Source: JANMEX01 sp049696015 (GTDB lineage Bacteria; Pseudomonadota; Alphaproteobacteria; Rhizobiales; Rhizobiaceae). From it: a DNA stretch of 11,120 bases. This document shows positions 1 to 6,381 of this stretch, piece by piece. Each line of letters begins with the position of its first letter. The stretch's first letter is position 1. The notes under the pieces were generated by a model. The model was given only the letters and a program-made list of their open reading frames with translations, was not told the origin of the DNA and did no database searches. Made by a program: the position numbers and the translations under genes. The stretch spans positions 1 to 11,120 of the forward strand of contig JBAVTG010000254.1 in assembly GCA_049696015.1 (NCBI GenBank), read 5' to 3'.

Positions 1-36
1 GAGAACGCGTTACCGGTGAAAGCTTTGAAAGGGTGA
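1..36 (+). CDS. Possible 3' end of an upstream gene (partial)
   Basis: Frame 1 is open from the window edge to a TGA at 34-36 and would encode the last 11 residues, ENALPVKALKG. The stop lies 4 bases before the ATG of the broken gene at 41, and the AAAGGG that could serve as that gene's ribosome binding site lies inside this tail. Such tight packing is typical of two-gene units such as toxin-immunity pairs, but 11 residues are too few to identify any family. Another frame (frame 3) is also open here, so the real reading frame is uncertain. Confidence 0.25.
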   Translation, partial: ENALPVKALKG

Positions 37-40
37 CGCC

Positions 41-624
41 ATGTTACAGTTTTGGACATTTACGCCGTATGCTGATCAATCGCTTATCAAGCCTTGGATG
101 TCTAAAATGCTCGAACTCAATATGGAATGCACTCCGCATCCTGACGTATTAATTGCTGATCAAACTGGATTCTTTCCTTTTAAGTTAAGATTCGTCAATC
201 CAAAAAAACAATAACTAGAAGGAGTAGACATTGTAACTGGCTTCGAATTCCACGTCGAGGAATTTAATTTGGATGAAGAAATTGCTAAGCTTAAATCGAG
301 GGAGAACATATTAAGAAAAATGTTTTTATTAAAAAATAGACAAAATTTTTATGTAGGCCAAAGCATTGATCGTATTCTCAGTCTTTGCAGAAAAAAAAGA
401 TTGTTTTCACTTTTTCGTCTAATCAGACTTTTGAATTGCGAATGGCTAGTTATTCGTCCCTGATTTTAGCAAATATTACAAACGGGATTGCAATGTATCC
501 GAATGACGGTATTTGGTACGACAGTAAAACTGTATTGCATGATTGTATCACTGAGATTGAAACATATGAATCCGGTTTTACAGAAGTGACCCTAAACTTC
601 GAGAAATTTGAAGAGTGGCTTTGA
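41..624 (+). pseudogene. Broken AT-rich gene of unknown family (about 194 codons; nonsense plus frameshift)
   Basis: Three pieces read as one protein. Piece one starts at ATG 41 (AAAGGG at 28-33, 7 bases upstream) and gives 57 residues beginning MLQFWTFTPYADQ and ending FKLRFVNPKKQ, then TAA at 212-214. The same frame continues past the stop (LEGVDIVTGFEFHVEEFNLD...) to a run of eight A at 391-398. There the reading moves by -1 into the frame ending with EKFEEWL and TGA at 622-624. One base substitution and one lost A would explain the damage. The C-terminal part is acidic. Base composition is far more AT-rich than the genes to the right, and codon use is unlike theirs, which points to acquisition by transfer. 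I do not recognise the family. Small acidic proteins behind a closely spaced gene are often immunity proteins of polymorphic toxins, but that is inference. The two later fragments could in principle be separate small genes; the shared frame and sensible joins argue against it. Confidence 0.6.
391..398 (+). other. Run of eight A at the frameshift point of the broken gene
   Basis: The upstream reading frame meets AAA AAA codons here. A -1 shift on the run continues into the long downstream frame that ends at 624. Homopolymer runs of this length are hotspots for replication slippage, and also for sequencing error and transcriptional slippage. The sequence alone cannot separate these, but the additional nonsense codon at 212-214 favours plain decay. 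Confidence 0.6.
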
Positions 625-639
625 TGTTTGCTATCTTTT

Positions 640-1110
640 TCACATCCCCGCCTCAATCCCCTGCCCGGTCCGGTCCGCGACTTCGCGCAGCGCAAAGCTC
701 GAGTTTATCTTGATCACATGCGGCATCGCCGAAAGCCACTCTTTGTGAATGCGTTCATAGTCGGCCAGATCCTTGGCGGCGATGCGCAAGAGATAATCAT
801 ACTCGCCCGACATCAGGTAGCAGACCAGCACATTGGGGCAGCGCTTCACGGCCGCTTCGAACTCGGACAGGATTTTTTCCGACTGGCCGGAAAGGCTCAT
901 GTGAACGATCACTGTCACCGAATGACCGAGCGCCGCATTGGAAATGCGCGCGTGATAGCCCTTGATCACACCGGATTTCTCCAGAATGTCGAGCCGTCGC
1001 GAACAGGCCGAAGGCGACAGGGCGACAGTTTCGGCAAGTGTCGCATTAGACATGCGCCCGTCCTGTTGCAGGGCTTTCAAAATCGCCAGATCAATTGCAT
1101 CCATCTGCAT
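640..1110 (-). CDS. Lrp/AsnC-family transcriptional regulator, probable regulator of alanine dehydrogenase
   Basis: 156 residues, the usual length of Lrp/AsnC regulators. The N-terminal winged helix-turn-helix spans about residues 3-60 (DLAILKALQQDGRMSN, then LSPSACSRRLDILEKSGVI). The C-terminal RAM/ligand-binding domain follows (VIVHMSLSGQSEKILSEFE, then VLVCYLMSGEYDYLLRI). Such proteins form octamers that sense an amino acid. The gene is divergent from alanine dehydrogenase with a 145-base intergenic region, the arrangement of AldR/ald pairs in other bacteria, where the regulator responds to alanine; by context this one probably does the same. The start is ATG 1110, with ATG 1104 two codons later as an alternative; GAGGA lies 11 bases upstream of the first. 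The 3' end is only 15 bases from the end of the AT-rich broken gene, which converges on it. Family call is firm; the alanine role is inferred. Confidence 0.92.
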   Translation of the reverse strand: MQMDAIDLAILKALQQDGRMSNATLAETVALSPSACSRRLDILEKSGVIKGYHARISNAALGHSVTVIVHMSLSGQSEKILSEFEAAVKRCPNVLVCYLMSGEYDYLLRIAAKDLADYERIHKEWLSAMPHVIKINSSFALREVADRTGQGIEAGM

Positions 1111-1255
1111 TCTTCGTATATTCCTCGAATAAAACTGACTTTAGCGCAAGAATACACGAAATTTACCGCTACTACCACTCCACTTTGCAAGGACATTCGA
1201 AGCGCCTTTGCCTATGTTTTCCCCAACGGAACGCCTCAATTGTCTGGAGAAGAAA
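1111..1255. promoter_or_regulatory. Divergent control region between the Lrp-type regulator and alanine dehydrogenase
   Basis: This 145-base region must hold the promoters of both genes and is more AT-rich than its flanks. A weak inverted pair TTCG-N9-CGAA lies at 1113-1129, close to the regulator's own start, and an AT-rich patch with ACGAAATTT follows at about 1155-1164. These could be binding sites for the Lrp-family protein, whose operators are loose and degenerate. I see no convincing sigma-70 -35/-10 pair. The location is strong evidence for regulation; the individual sites are not. Confidence 0.45.
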
Positions 1256-2374
1256 ATGCGCGTCGGTTGCCCCAAGGAAATCAAGAACCACGAATATCGC
1301 GTTGGCCTCACGCCCGGCGCCGTGCGGGAATATGTGGCCCATGGCCATGAAGTGTTGATTGAAACCGGTGCTGGCCTCGGCATTGGCGCCGACGATGGCG
1401 CATATCAGGCCGCAGGCGCGAAGATCGCCAAGACCGCTGCCGACGTGTTTGCCAAGTCCGACATGATCGTCAAGGTCAAGGAACCGCAGCCAAACGAATG
1501 GGTGCAGCTGCGCGATGGCCAGATTCTCTACACCTATCTTCATCTCGCTCCGGACCCGGAACAGACCAAAGGCCTTCTGGCATCCGGCGTCACTGCCGTT
1601 GCCTATGAAACCGTGACCGACGAGCGCGGCGGCCTGCCCTTGCTGGCCCCGATGTCCGAAGTTGCCGGCCGCCTTTCGATCCAGGCGGCTGCCACCGCCT
1701 TGCAGAAAGCCAATGGCGGCCGCGGCATCCTGCTCGGCGGCGTCCCCGGCGTGCTTCCGGCCAAGGTGACTGTGCTCGGCGGCGGTGTTGTCGGCCTGCA
1801 TGCGGCCAAAATGGCCGTAGGCCTTGGCGCAGATGTCACCATCATTGACCGCTCCATCCCGCGCCTGCGCCAGTTGGACGATCTGTTCAATGGCCGTGTC
1901 CACACCCGCTATTCGACCATCGAGGCGCTGGAAGACGAGGTCTTTTCCGCTGATGCCGTCATCGGCGCAGTGCTCATCCCCGGCGCTGCTGCGCCAAAGC
2001 TGGTCAGCCGCGAAATGCTGTCCGGCATGAAGAAGCATTCAGTTCTGGTCGATGTCGCCATCGATCAGGGCGGCTGCTTTGAAACCTCGCACGCCACCAC
2101 CCATGCCGACCCGACCTATGTCGTCGATGACATCATCCACTATTGCGTTGCCAACATGCCCGGCGCCGTGCCGATCACGTCTGCTCACGCGCTCAACAAC
2201 GCCACGCTGCATTACGGCCTGCAATTGGCAGACAAGGGTCTCAAAGCCCTCATCGATGACCATCATTTGCGCAACGGCCTCAATGTCCACGCCGGCCGCA
2301 TCACCAACAAGGCTGTGGCCGAACAGCTCGGCTACGAACTTGCCGAACCGAAATCCGTCCTGAAAGTCGCCTGA
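1256..2374 (+). CDS. ald: Alanine dehydrogenase (NAD-dependent)
   Basis: 372 residues, the family's normal length. It catalyses the reversible oxidative deamination of L-alanine to pyruvate and ammonium with NAD, letting the cell use alanine as carbon and nitrogen source. The start MRVGCPKEIKNHEYRVGLTP is the standard N-terminus. Catalytic and substrate residues fall at the positions known from Mycobacterium: R15, K75 (VKVKEP), H96 (YLHLAPD) and D270 (DVAIDQGG). The NAD-binding Rossmann loop is VLGGGVVG at 173-180 followed by the acidic D198. ATG 1256 is chosen because GGAG lies 6 bases upstream and the protein then starts like the family; a longer frame from 1208 would add 16 unconserved residues. 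It is transcribed divergently from the Lrp-type regulator and followed by a strong terminator, so it is probably monocistronic. Soluble, cytoplasmic, usually hexameric. Confidence 0.97.
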   Translation: MRVGCPKEIKNHEYRVGLTPGAVREYVAHGHEVLIETGAGLGIGADDGAYQAAGAKIAKTAADVFAKSDMIVKVKEPQPNEWVQLRDGQILYTYLHLAPDPEQTKGLLASGVTAVAYETVTDERGGLPLLAPMSEVAGRLSIQAAATALQKANGGRGILLGGVPGVLPAKVTVLGGGVVGLHAAKMAVGLGADVTIIDRSIPRLRQLDDLFNGRVHTRYSTIEALEDEVFSADAVIGAVLIPGAAAPKLVSREMLSGMKKHSVLVDVAIDQGGCFETSHATTHADPTYVVDDIIHYCVANMPGAVPITSAHALNNATLHYGLQLADKGLKALIDDHHLRNGLNVHAGRITNKAVAEQLGYELAEPKSVLKVA

Positions 2375-2395
2375 TTTTCAACCGGATTTCGCATA

Positions 2396-2427
2396 AAGAG
2401 GCGGCCGTTCCTCCCGGCCGCCTTTTT
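2396..2427. terminator. Rho-independent terminator, probably bidirectional
   Basis: An 8-base perfect GC-only stem (GGCGGCCG at 2400-2407 with CGGCCGCC at 2415-2422) encloses a 7-base loop and is followed by five T at 2423-2427. It begins about 25 bases after the stop of alanine dehydrogenase. The left flank is A-rich (ATAAAGA), so the minus-strand transcript would also end its stem with a short U-rich tract. The convergent OmpA-like gene ends at 2447, so one hairpin can serve both genes. Confidence 0.88.
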
Positions 2428-2446
2428 GCTGTTCAAGCCTCTGCGC

Positions 2447-3016
2447 TCAATATGGCGTCACAACATCCGTCACGCGCCGGATGGTCACCCGCCGGTTGCG
2501 CCAGTTTTCATTTTGCGTGGGCACCAGCAAATAATCCTCGCCGTAGCCGACTGTATCCATATTGTAGCCCGGCACACCGAAGTACCGCACCAGATCACGG
2601 CGCAGCGAAGCCGCCCGCGCTTCTGATAGCCGCTGATTGGCGACACGCGTGCCGACAGCATCCGTATGGCCTTCGATCAGCAACAGTTCGTCCGGATTGC
2701 GGTCGATCAGCTGGTTGAACGCTTCGGCGATCTCCTGCACTTTCCAACGCTCGCGCCGCGGGATTGTTGCCGAGCCAAACTCAAAATTGATCGCCTGGAT
2801 ATCAATGGAAGGCGCAATGCGGCGCAGATCCGGACGGCGCTTCAGGACCTGACGGGAAACACGGTCTTCCGGCGCCAGCGTCGAAGACGGCGCGCGCTGC
2901 AATTTGCGCAGGATCATTTCCGAACTCGGCGCTTCCTGCGCCTGCGCCATGGGCATCCCTGTCAGCGACACCGCCGTTCCAAGAATGCCATTGATAAGTG
3001 CGCGGCGATTGATCAT
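2447..3016 (-). CDS. OmpA-family periplasmic/outer-membrane protein with peptidoglycan-binding domain
   Basis: 189 residues. Residues 1-26 form an export signal: MINRRALINGILGTAVSLTG followed by a likely signal peptidase site after MAQAQ/E. The paired arginines (NRRAL) before a weakly hydrophobic stretch resemble a Tat signal, although the rest of the twin-arginine motif is poor, so Sec export is equally possible. After a linker of about 45 charged residues comes an OmpA C-terminal domain (about 73-183): INFEFGSATI, then LLIEGHTDAVGT with D119, then NQRLSEARAASLRRDL with R134. That Asp and Arg hold the diaminopimelate of peptidoglycan in this family. There is no N-terminal beta-barrel and no lipobox cysteine, so it is neither classical OmpA nor Pal. 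ATG 3016 is preferred over a longer frame from 3079 because GGGAGA lies 5 bases upstream and the signal peptide then starts normally. Confidence 0.88.
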   Translation of the reverse strand: MINRRALINGILGTAVSLTGMPMAQAQEAPSSEMILRKLQRAPSSTLAPEDRVSRQVLKRRPDLRRIAPSIDIQAINFEFGSATIPRRERWKVQEIAEAFNQLIDRNPDELLLIEGHTDAVGTRVANQRLSEARAASLRRDLVRYFGVPGYNMDTVGYGEDYLLVPTQNENWRNRRVTIRRVTDVVTPY

Positions 3017-3105
3017 ATCTGTCTCCCTGTCTTGCAGCAAAGCTGACTGCAAAAGGCTAATAGACCACGTCTGAAGCAAGAATGAACAGCGCGTTCAGGT
3101 GCCGC

Positions 3106-4518
3106 TCAATCCCACGCTTCAATCATTTCGTCATAAGCCCCTACTGGCTCAAACCCTGCCTTTTGGTAGAGAATCAAGGCTTTGGGGCTGTCGAGCGTGT
3201 TGGTCTGTATCGTCACCTTTTCCGGATTCCTGTCCCAAGCGGCATGGACAGCTTCCGACAGCATGAATTTCGCCAAACCCTTGCCCCGGTAATGGTCAAT
3301 GAGGCCGAAATACTGGATGTCGGCAGTTTTCGGCAACACAGATAGATCAATCTCGAAAAATCCCGCCGGACAGCCATCCACGCTCAGGACCCATATTTCG
3401 GCTTTCTCGCTACCGAGAAACGCGCCCAGTTGCTCATCGTTTAATGCGCGCCGGATGAACCAGTGATGCGCCTTGCCGACTTGCTCATAAAGGTAGCGGT
3501 AAAACGACGGCGCCATGCCGCCGGTGCGCACCAGCGAAATGCGCGACTTGCCAATCGGCAAGGGCGCGCGCTGCGTCGGCCGGCTGCCCATTTCCAGTTC
3601 GGTGATATGCGCTTTGAGAAAGCGGCGGGGTTTGTTTGCCGATGCGGCAATACTGGCCGGCCCGAGCACCACCGGCGTGTCGCTGCCATGTTGGCCCCAT
3701 TCAGCCCACGAGCCATCATACAGCGCATGGTCCTTGTGCCCGATGCTTTCAAGCGCCAGCGACAGCACCGCTGCTGTCACGCCCGAACCGCAGGTCGTCA
3801 CCACATCGCCCGTCAGATCCAGCCGTTGGTTGCGAAAAACCGCCTCGATTTCGGCCGGGCTTTTCAGCATTCCGTTTTCCACCAGCAGGCCGATGGGCAC
3901 CGAGGACGCACCCGGCATGTGGCCGCCGCGAAGGCCGGGCCGTGGCTCCGGCACGGTGCCGACAAACCGGCCTTCCGGCCGCGCATCGGCAATCGCTGTC
4001 TTGCCGGATGCAACCGCTTCAAACATTTGCGGTTTCGAAACAACAGAATGCGCCTGAAGCTTGGCCGTGAACTGCTTCTTTTTCGGACGTTCGATGCCCT
4101 TGGAAACAGCAAACCCGCCCGCTTTCCAGGCCGGCATGCCGCCATCAAGAATGAACACGTTTTGCGCCCCGAACGTTCGGAAAGTCCACCAGACACGCGC
4201 TGCGGAAAACAGTCCGGCCCCATCGTAAATCACAATTGTGTCTGTGTCCGCGATGCCCATTGCCCCCGCGACACGGGCGAAATCTTCCGGCGCAGGCAAC
4301 ATATGCGGCAGGCCGGATGCCGTGTCAGCTATCGCGTCAATGTCAAAAAACACCGCGCCCGGAATATGCGCCTCCACATATTCCGCCTTCCCGTTGCGGT
4401 TGGCATCCGGCAAATACCAGGACCCGTCAACAACAACGACATCCGGCTTTCCAAGCCGGTCTGCCAGCCATTCAACTGAAACGACAAAAGGGCTTTTGGC
4501 CAACTTGTTCATGTCCAT
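3106..4518 (-). CDS. 3-mercaptopyruvate sulfurtransferase (rhodanese) fused to a GNAT acetyltransferase
   Basis: 470 residues. Residues 1-285 are a complete two-domain rhodanese of the SseA type: an inactive N-terminal domain (HIPGAVFFDID at 51-61, LDGGMPAWKAGG at 124-135) and a catalytic domain with loop CGSGVTA, C243 being the persulfide-bearing cysteine. CGSGVTA rather than CRKGVT indicates 3-mercaptopyruvate as sulfur donor. After a short linker, residues about 304-470 form a GNAT N-acetyltransferase with the acetyl-CoA loop RGKGLA (411-416) and the closing NTLDSPKALILYQKAGF helix. Single-domain sulfurtransferases of this type normally stop near residue 285, so this is a fusion with no stop or frameshift at the join. 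Start ATG 4518 shares its A with the TGA stop of cysteine synthase (TGATG), giving translational coupling; ATG 4512 is an alternative. The pairing suggests work in cysteine sulfur metabolism. The acetyltransferase substrate is unknown; gene symbol sseA applies only to the first half. Confidence 0.9.
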   Translation of the reverse strand: MDMNKLAKSPFVVSVEWLADRLGKPDVVVVDGSWYLPDANRNGKAEYVEAHIPGAVFFDIDAIADTASGLPHMLPAPEDFARVAGAMGIADTDTIVIYDGAGLFSAARVWWTFRTFGAQNVFILDGGMPAWKAGGFAVSKGIERPKKKQFTAKLQAHSVVSKPQMFEAVASGKTAIADARPEGRFVGTVPEPRPGLRGGHMPGASSVPIGLLVENGMLKSPAEIEAVFRNQRLDLTGDVVTTCGSGVTAAVLSLALESIGHKDHALYDGSWAEWGQHGSDTPVVLGPASIAASANKPRRFLKAHITELEMGSRPTQRAPLPIGKSRISLVRTGGMAPSFYRYLYEQVGKAHHWFIRRALNDEQLGAFLGSEKAEIWVLSVDGCPAGFFEIDLSVLPKTADIQYFGLIDHYRGKGLAKFMLSEAVHAAWDRNPEKVTIQTNTLDSPKALILYQKAGFEPVGAYDEMIEAWD

Positions 4519-5558
4519 CAGCTCACGGTTTCGAATGGAATATCGTAAGAGTGCTGATTTTCCATCCAATGGGGAGTCGGCAATCCCTTGCTGCGCAGGA
4601 AATCCGGATTGAACAGCTTGGATTGATAGCGCGTGCCATAGTCGCACAGGATTGTCACAATCGTATGCCCCGGTCCCAGTTCACGCGCCAAACGCATCGC
4701 CCCTGCAATGTTGATCCCCGATGATCCGCCCAGGATCAGGCCTTCATTTTCAACCAGATCAAACACGATCGGCAACGCCTCGGCATCAGGAATATTGTAG
4801 GAAAAATCGGGCGCAAACCCGTCAAGGTTGGCGGTAATCCGCCCCTGCCCGATGCCTTCGGTCAGCGATGAACCCGTCATCTTCAAATCGCCAGTCGTGT
4901 AAAAGCTGTGGAGTGCCGCGCCATCCGGATCGGCAAGCGCGATCTTGATCGCCGGGTTCTTCTGCCTCAGTCCAATGGCCGTCCCAGCCAGTGTCCCGCC
5001 AGTGCCAACGGACGCGGCGAACCCATCGATCTTGCCCTCAGTTTGGCGCCAGATTTCCTGCGCCGTCGTCGCAATATGGCCGTCGCGGTTGGCAAGATTA
5101 TCGAACTGATTGGCCCAAATGGCTCCGTTCGCCTCCGTCAGCGCCAATTGCGCAGCCAGCCGTCCTGACAGTCTGACATAATTGTTCGGATTCTTGTAAG
5201 GCACGGCCGGAACCTCAATCAGCTCCGCGCCCATCATGCGCAGCGCGTCCTTCTTTTCCTGGCTTTGCGTATCGGGCATGACAATCACGGTGCGGTAGCC
5301 CAGCGCCTTGGCCACCATCGTCAGCCCGATGCCGGTGTTTCCGGCCGTACCTTCAACAATTGTGCCGCCGGGCTTGAGCCAACCGCGCCGCTCCGCATCG
5401 CGAATGATAAACAGCGCCGCCCTGTCCTTGATCGATTGCCCGGGATTGAGAAATTCTGCCTTGCCCAGAATGGCGCAACCAGTCAGCTCAGACGCTTTCT
5501 TCAACGTGATGAGTGGCGTGTTGCCAATCAGGTCGAGTACGTTTTTCATCATTTCCAT
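4518..5558 (-). CDS. Cysteine synthase family PLP enzyme (cysteine synthase A-like)
   Basis: About 343-346 residues, depending on which of three close ATG codons starts it (5558, 5552 or 5549). It belongs to the beta-family of PLP enzymes that make L-cysteine from O-acetylserine and sulfide. Visible motifs, numbered from 5549: VLDLIGNTPLI at 4-14, the PLP lysine K41 in NPGQSIKDRA, the substrate-binding EGTAGNTGIG at 67-76, and the glycine-rich phosphate loop GTGGTLAG. The sequence resembles the long cysteine synthases of rhizobia more than E. coli CysK (VRLSGRLA, NQFDNLANRDGH, then GGSSGINIAGA near the end). The upstream frame stays open to 5753, but that extension has no conserved content and runs into the divergent ChrR gene. 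A weak GGA/GGAA sequence precedes the ATG cluster. It overlaps the following sulfurtransferase gene by one base, so the two are made from one message. Exact substrate preference cannot be read from sequence. Confidence 0.92.
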   Translation of the reverse strand: MEMMKNVLDLIGNTPLITLKKASELTGCAILGKAEFLNPGQSIKDRAALFIIRDAERRGWLKPGGTIVEGTAGNTGIGLTMVAKALGYRTVIVMPDTQSQEKKDALRMMGAELIEVPAVPYKNPNNYVRLSGRLAAQLALTEANGAIWANQFDNLANRDGHIATTAQEIWRQTEGKIDGFAASVGTGGTLAGTAIGLRQKNPAIKIALADPDGAALHSFYTTGDLKMTGSSLTEGIGQGRITANLDGFAPDFSYNIPDAEALPIVFDLVENEGLILGGSSGINIAGAMRLARELGPGHTIVTILCDYGTRYQSKLFNPDFLRSKGLPTPHWMENQHSYDIPFETVS

Positions 5559-5683
5559 CCGGTTGCGGCACGGAAGATAGAAATCCGCACTTCCACGCGC
5601 AAGCTTATGGACCATGCCAATCCGTCGAAGTAGAGAAATATTTGTGATTTTCAGGCCAGATCGGTGAAACTTGCCCGCCATAA

Positions 5684-5712
5684 TGATCCGTTTCGGGTAA
5701 GGCGGCGTAACA
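5684..5712 (+). promoter_or_regulatory. Candidate ECF11 (RpoE/ChrR-type) sigma promoter
   Basis: TGATCC at 5684-5689 is separated by exactly 18 bases from TAACA at 5708-5712. The consensus for Rhodobacter RpoE, the sigma factor controlled by ChrR, is TGATCC-N18-TAAGA, so the -35 is perfect and the -10 differs at one base. The element lies about 20-25 bases before the start codon of the ChrR-like gene and points toward it, where such a promoter would make biological sense. It would yield a very short leader. The match was found by eye and is untested. Confidence 0.6.
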
Positions 5713-5736
5713 ATCGCAACTGGAGCGGTCTTGAAC

Positions 5737-6381
5737 ATGCAAACAACAGGCATAAATTCACTCGACGGTTTGTTGGCGCGCTATGTGTCAGGCCGTCTGC
5801 CCGAGCCCGCACGCGTGCTCGTGGAGGCGCATTTGGCCCTGTCGAAAGCCAACCAGCCGTTCGTCGCGGCATTGGAAGGCATGGCCGGGAATGCGTTGGA
5901 AACGGCTGCCCCCGTGGCTATTGCTGATCGGGATGGCCGCATGGCTGCAATTTTTAACGCGCCTGAGCCTGTCCAACAGGCCTCGTCAACGAAATCGGAT
6001 AGCCTTCTGCCGCAAGTCCTCCGCAGTTTTGTCGGGCATGACATCGACAACATCCCGTGGAAAACCAAGATGCCGGGCTATCGCGAATATCTGATTGGCG
6101 AAATCGACGGTTGCGAGGCCAATCTCTTGTGGATCAAGCCGGGCCGCAAAATGCCGTCGCACACCCATGAAGGCATGGAGATCACATTGGTCCTGGACGG
6201 CGCCTTTGCCGATATCAACGGGCGCTATGGCCGCGGCGATATTGCCGTTGCAGACGATAGCATTGATCATCGTCCGATTGCAGAAGACGACCGCCCCTGC
6301 ATTTGCTTTGCCGTTACCGACGCTCCTTTGAAGTTGACCGGCTCTTACACGCAAATGTTCGCGGATTTTCTCGGCCGATGA
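5737..6381 (+). CDS. ChrR-like cupin protein (anti-sigma factor homologue lacking N-terminal zinc ligands)
   Basis: 214 residues from ATG 5737; TTG 5731 is an alternative (GGAG at 5722-5725 is 5 bases from TTG and 11 from ATG). It has the two-domain layout of ChrR, the anti-sigma factor that releases RpoE upon singlet oxygen. The N-terminal half (about 8-50: LLARYVSGRLPEPARVLVEAHLAL) matches the anti-sigma helices. The C-terminal cupin holds H142, H144, E148 and H178 (PSHTHEGMEITLVLDG, then DSIDHRP), each exactly one residue offset from the metal ligands H141, H143, E147 and H177 of Rhodobacter ChrR. In the N-terminal zinc site, only H32 is kept: the two cysteines correspond to S36 and N39, and the first histidine is missing. 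No sigma factor gene is adjacent. It probably binds metal in the cupin but may not be a zinc-dependent anti-sigma factor. It overlaps the SDR gene by ATGA, so both are co-translated. Confidence 0.85.
   Translation: MQTTGINSLDGLLARYVSGRLPEPARVLVEAHLALSKANQPFVAALEGMAGNALETAAPVAIADRDGRMAAIFNAPEPVQQASSTKSDSLLPQVLRSFVGHDIDNIPWKTKMPGYREYLIGEIDGCEANLLWIKPGRKMPSHTHEGMEITLVLDGAFADINGRYGRGDIAVADDSIDHRPIAEDDRPCICFAVTDAPLKLTGSYTQMFADFLGR

Noticed and set aside
217..232. Strong ribosome-binding-like sequence (GAAGGAG) followed by ATT at 230, suggesting a second gene with a rare start
   Set aside because: The same bases read as codons of the larger broken gene (L-E-G-V-D), and ATT starts are very rare. 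The single damaged gene explains the region better, although restart cannot be excluded.
628..1350. Long open frame on the plus strand across the Lrp-type regulator
   Set aside because: It is the antisense shadow of the regulator and runs on into the start of alanine dehydrogenase; no family features.
1172..2038. Long minus-strand open frame across alanine dehydrogenase
   Set aside because: Shadow frame typical of GC-rich genes; the plus-strand gene has full catalytic residues and this frame has low-complexity content.
4518..5753. Longer cysteine synthase starting at 5753
   Set aside because: The extra 65-68 residues have no conservation with the family, and they would overlap the divergent ChrR gene and its promoter.
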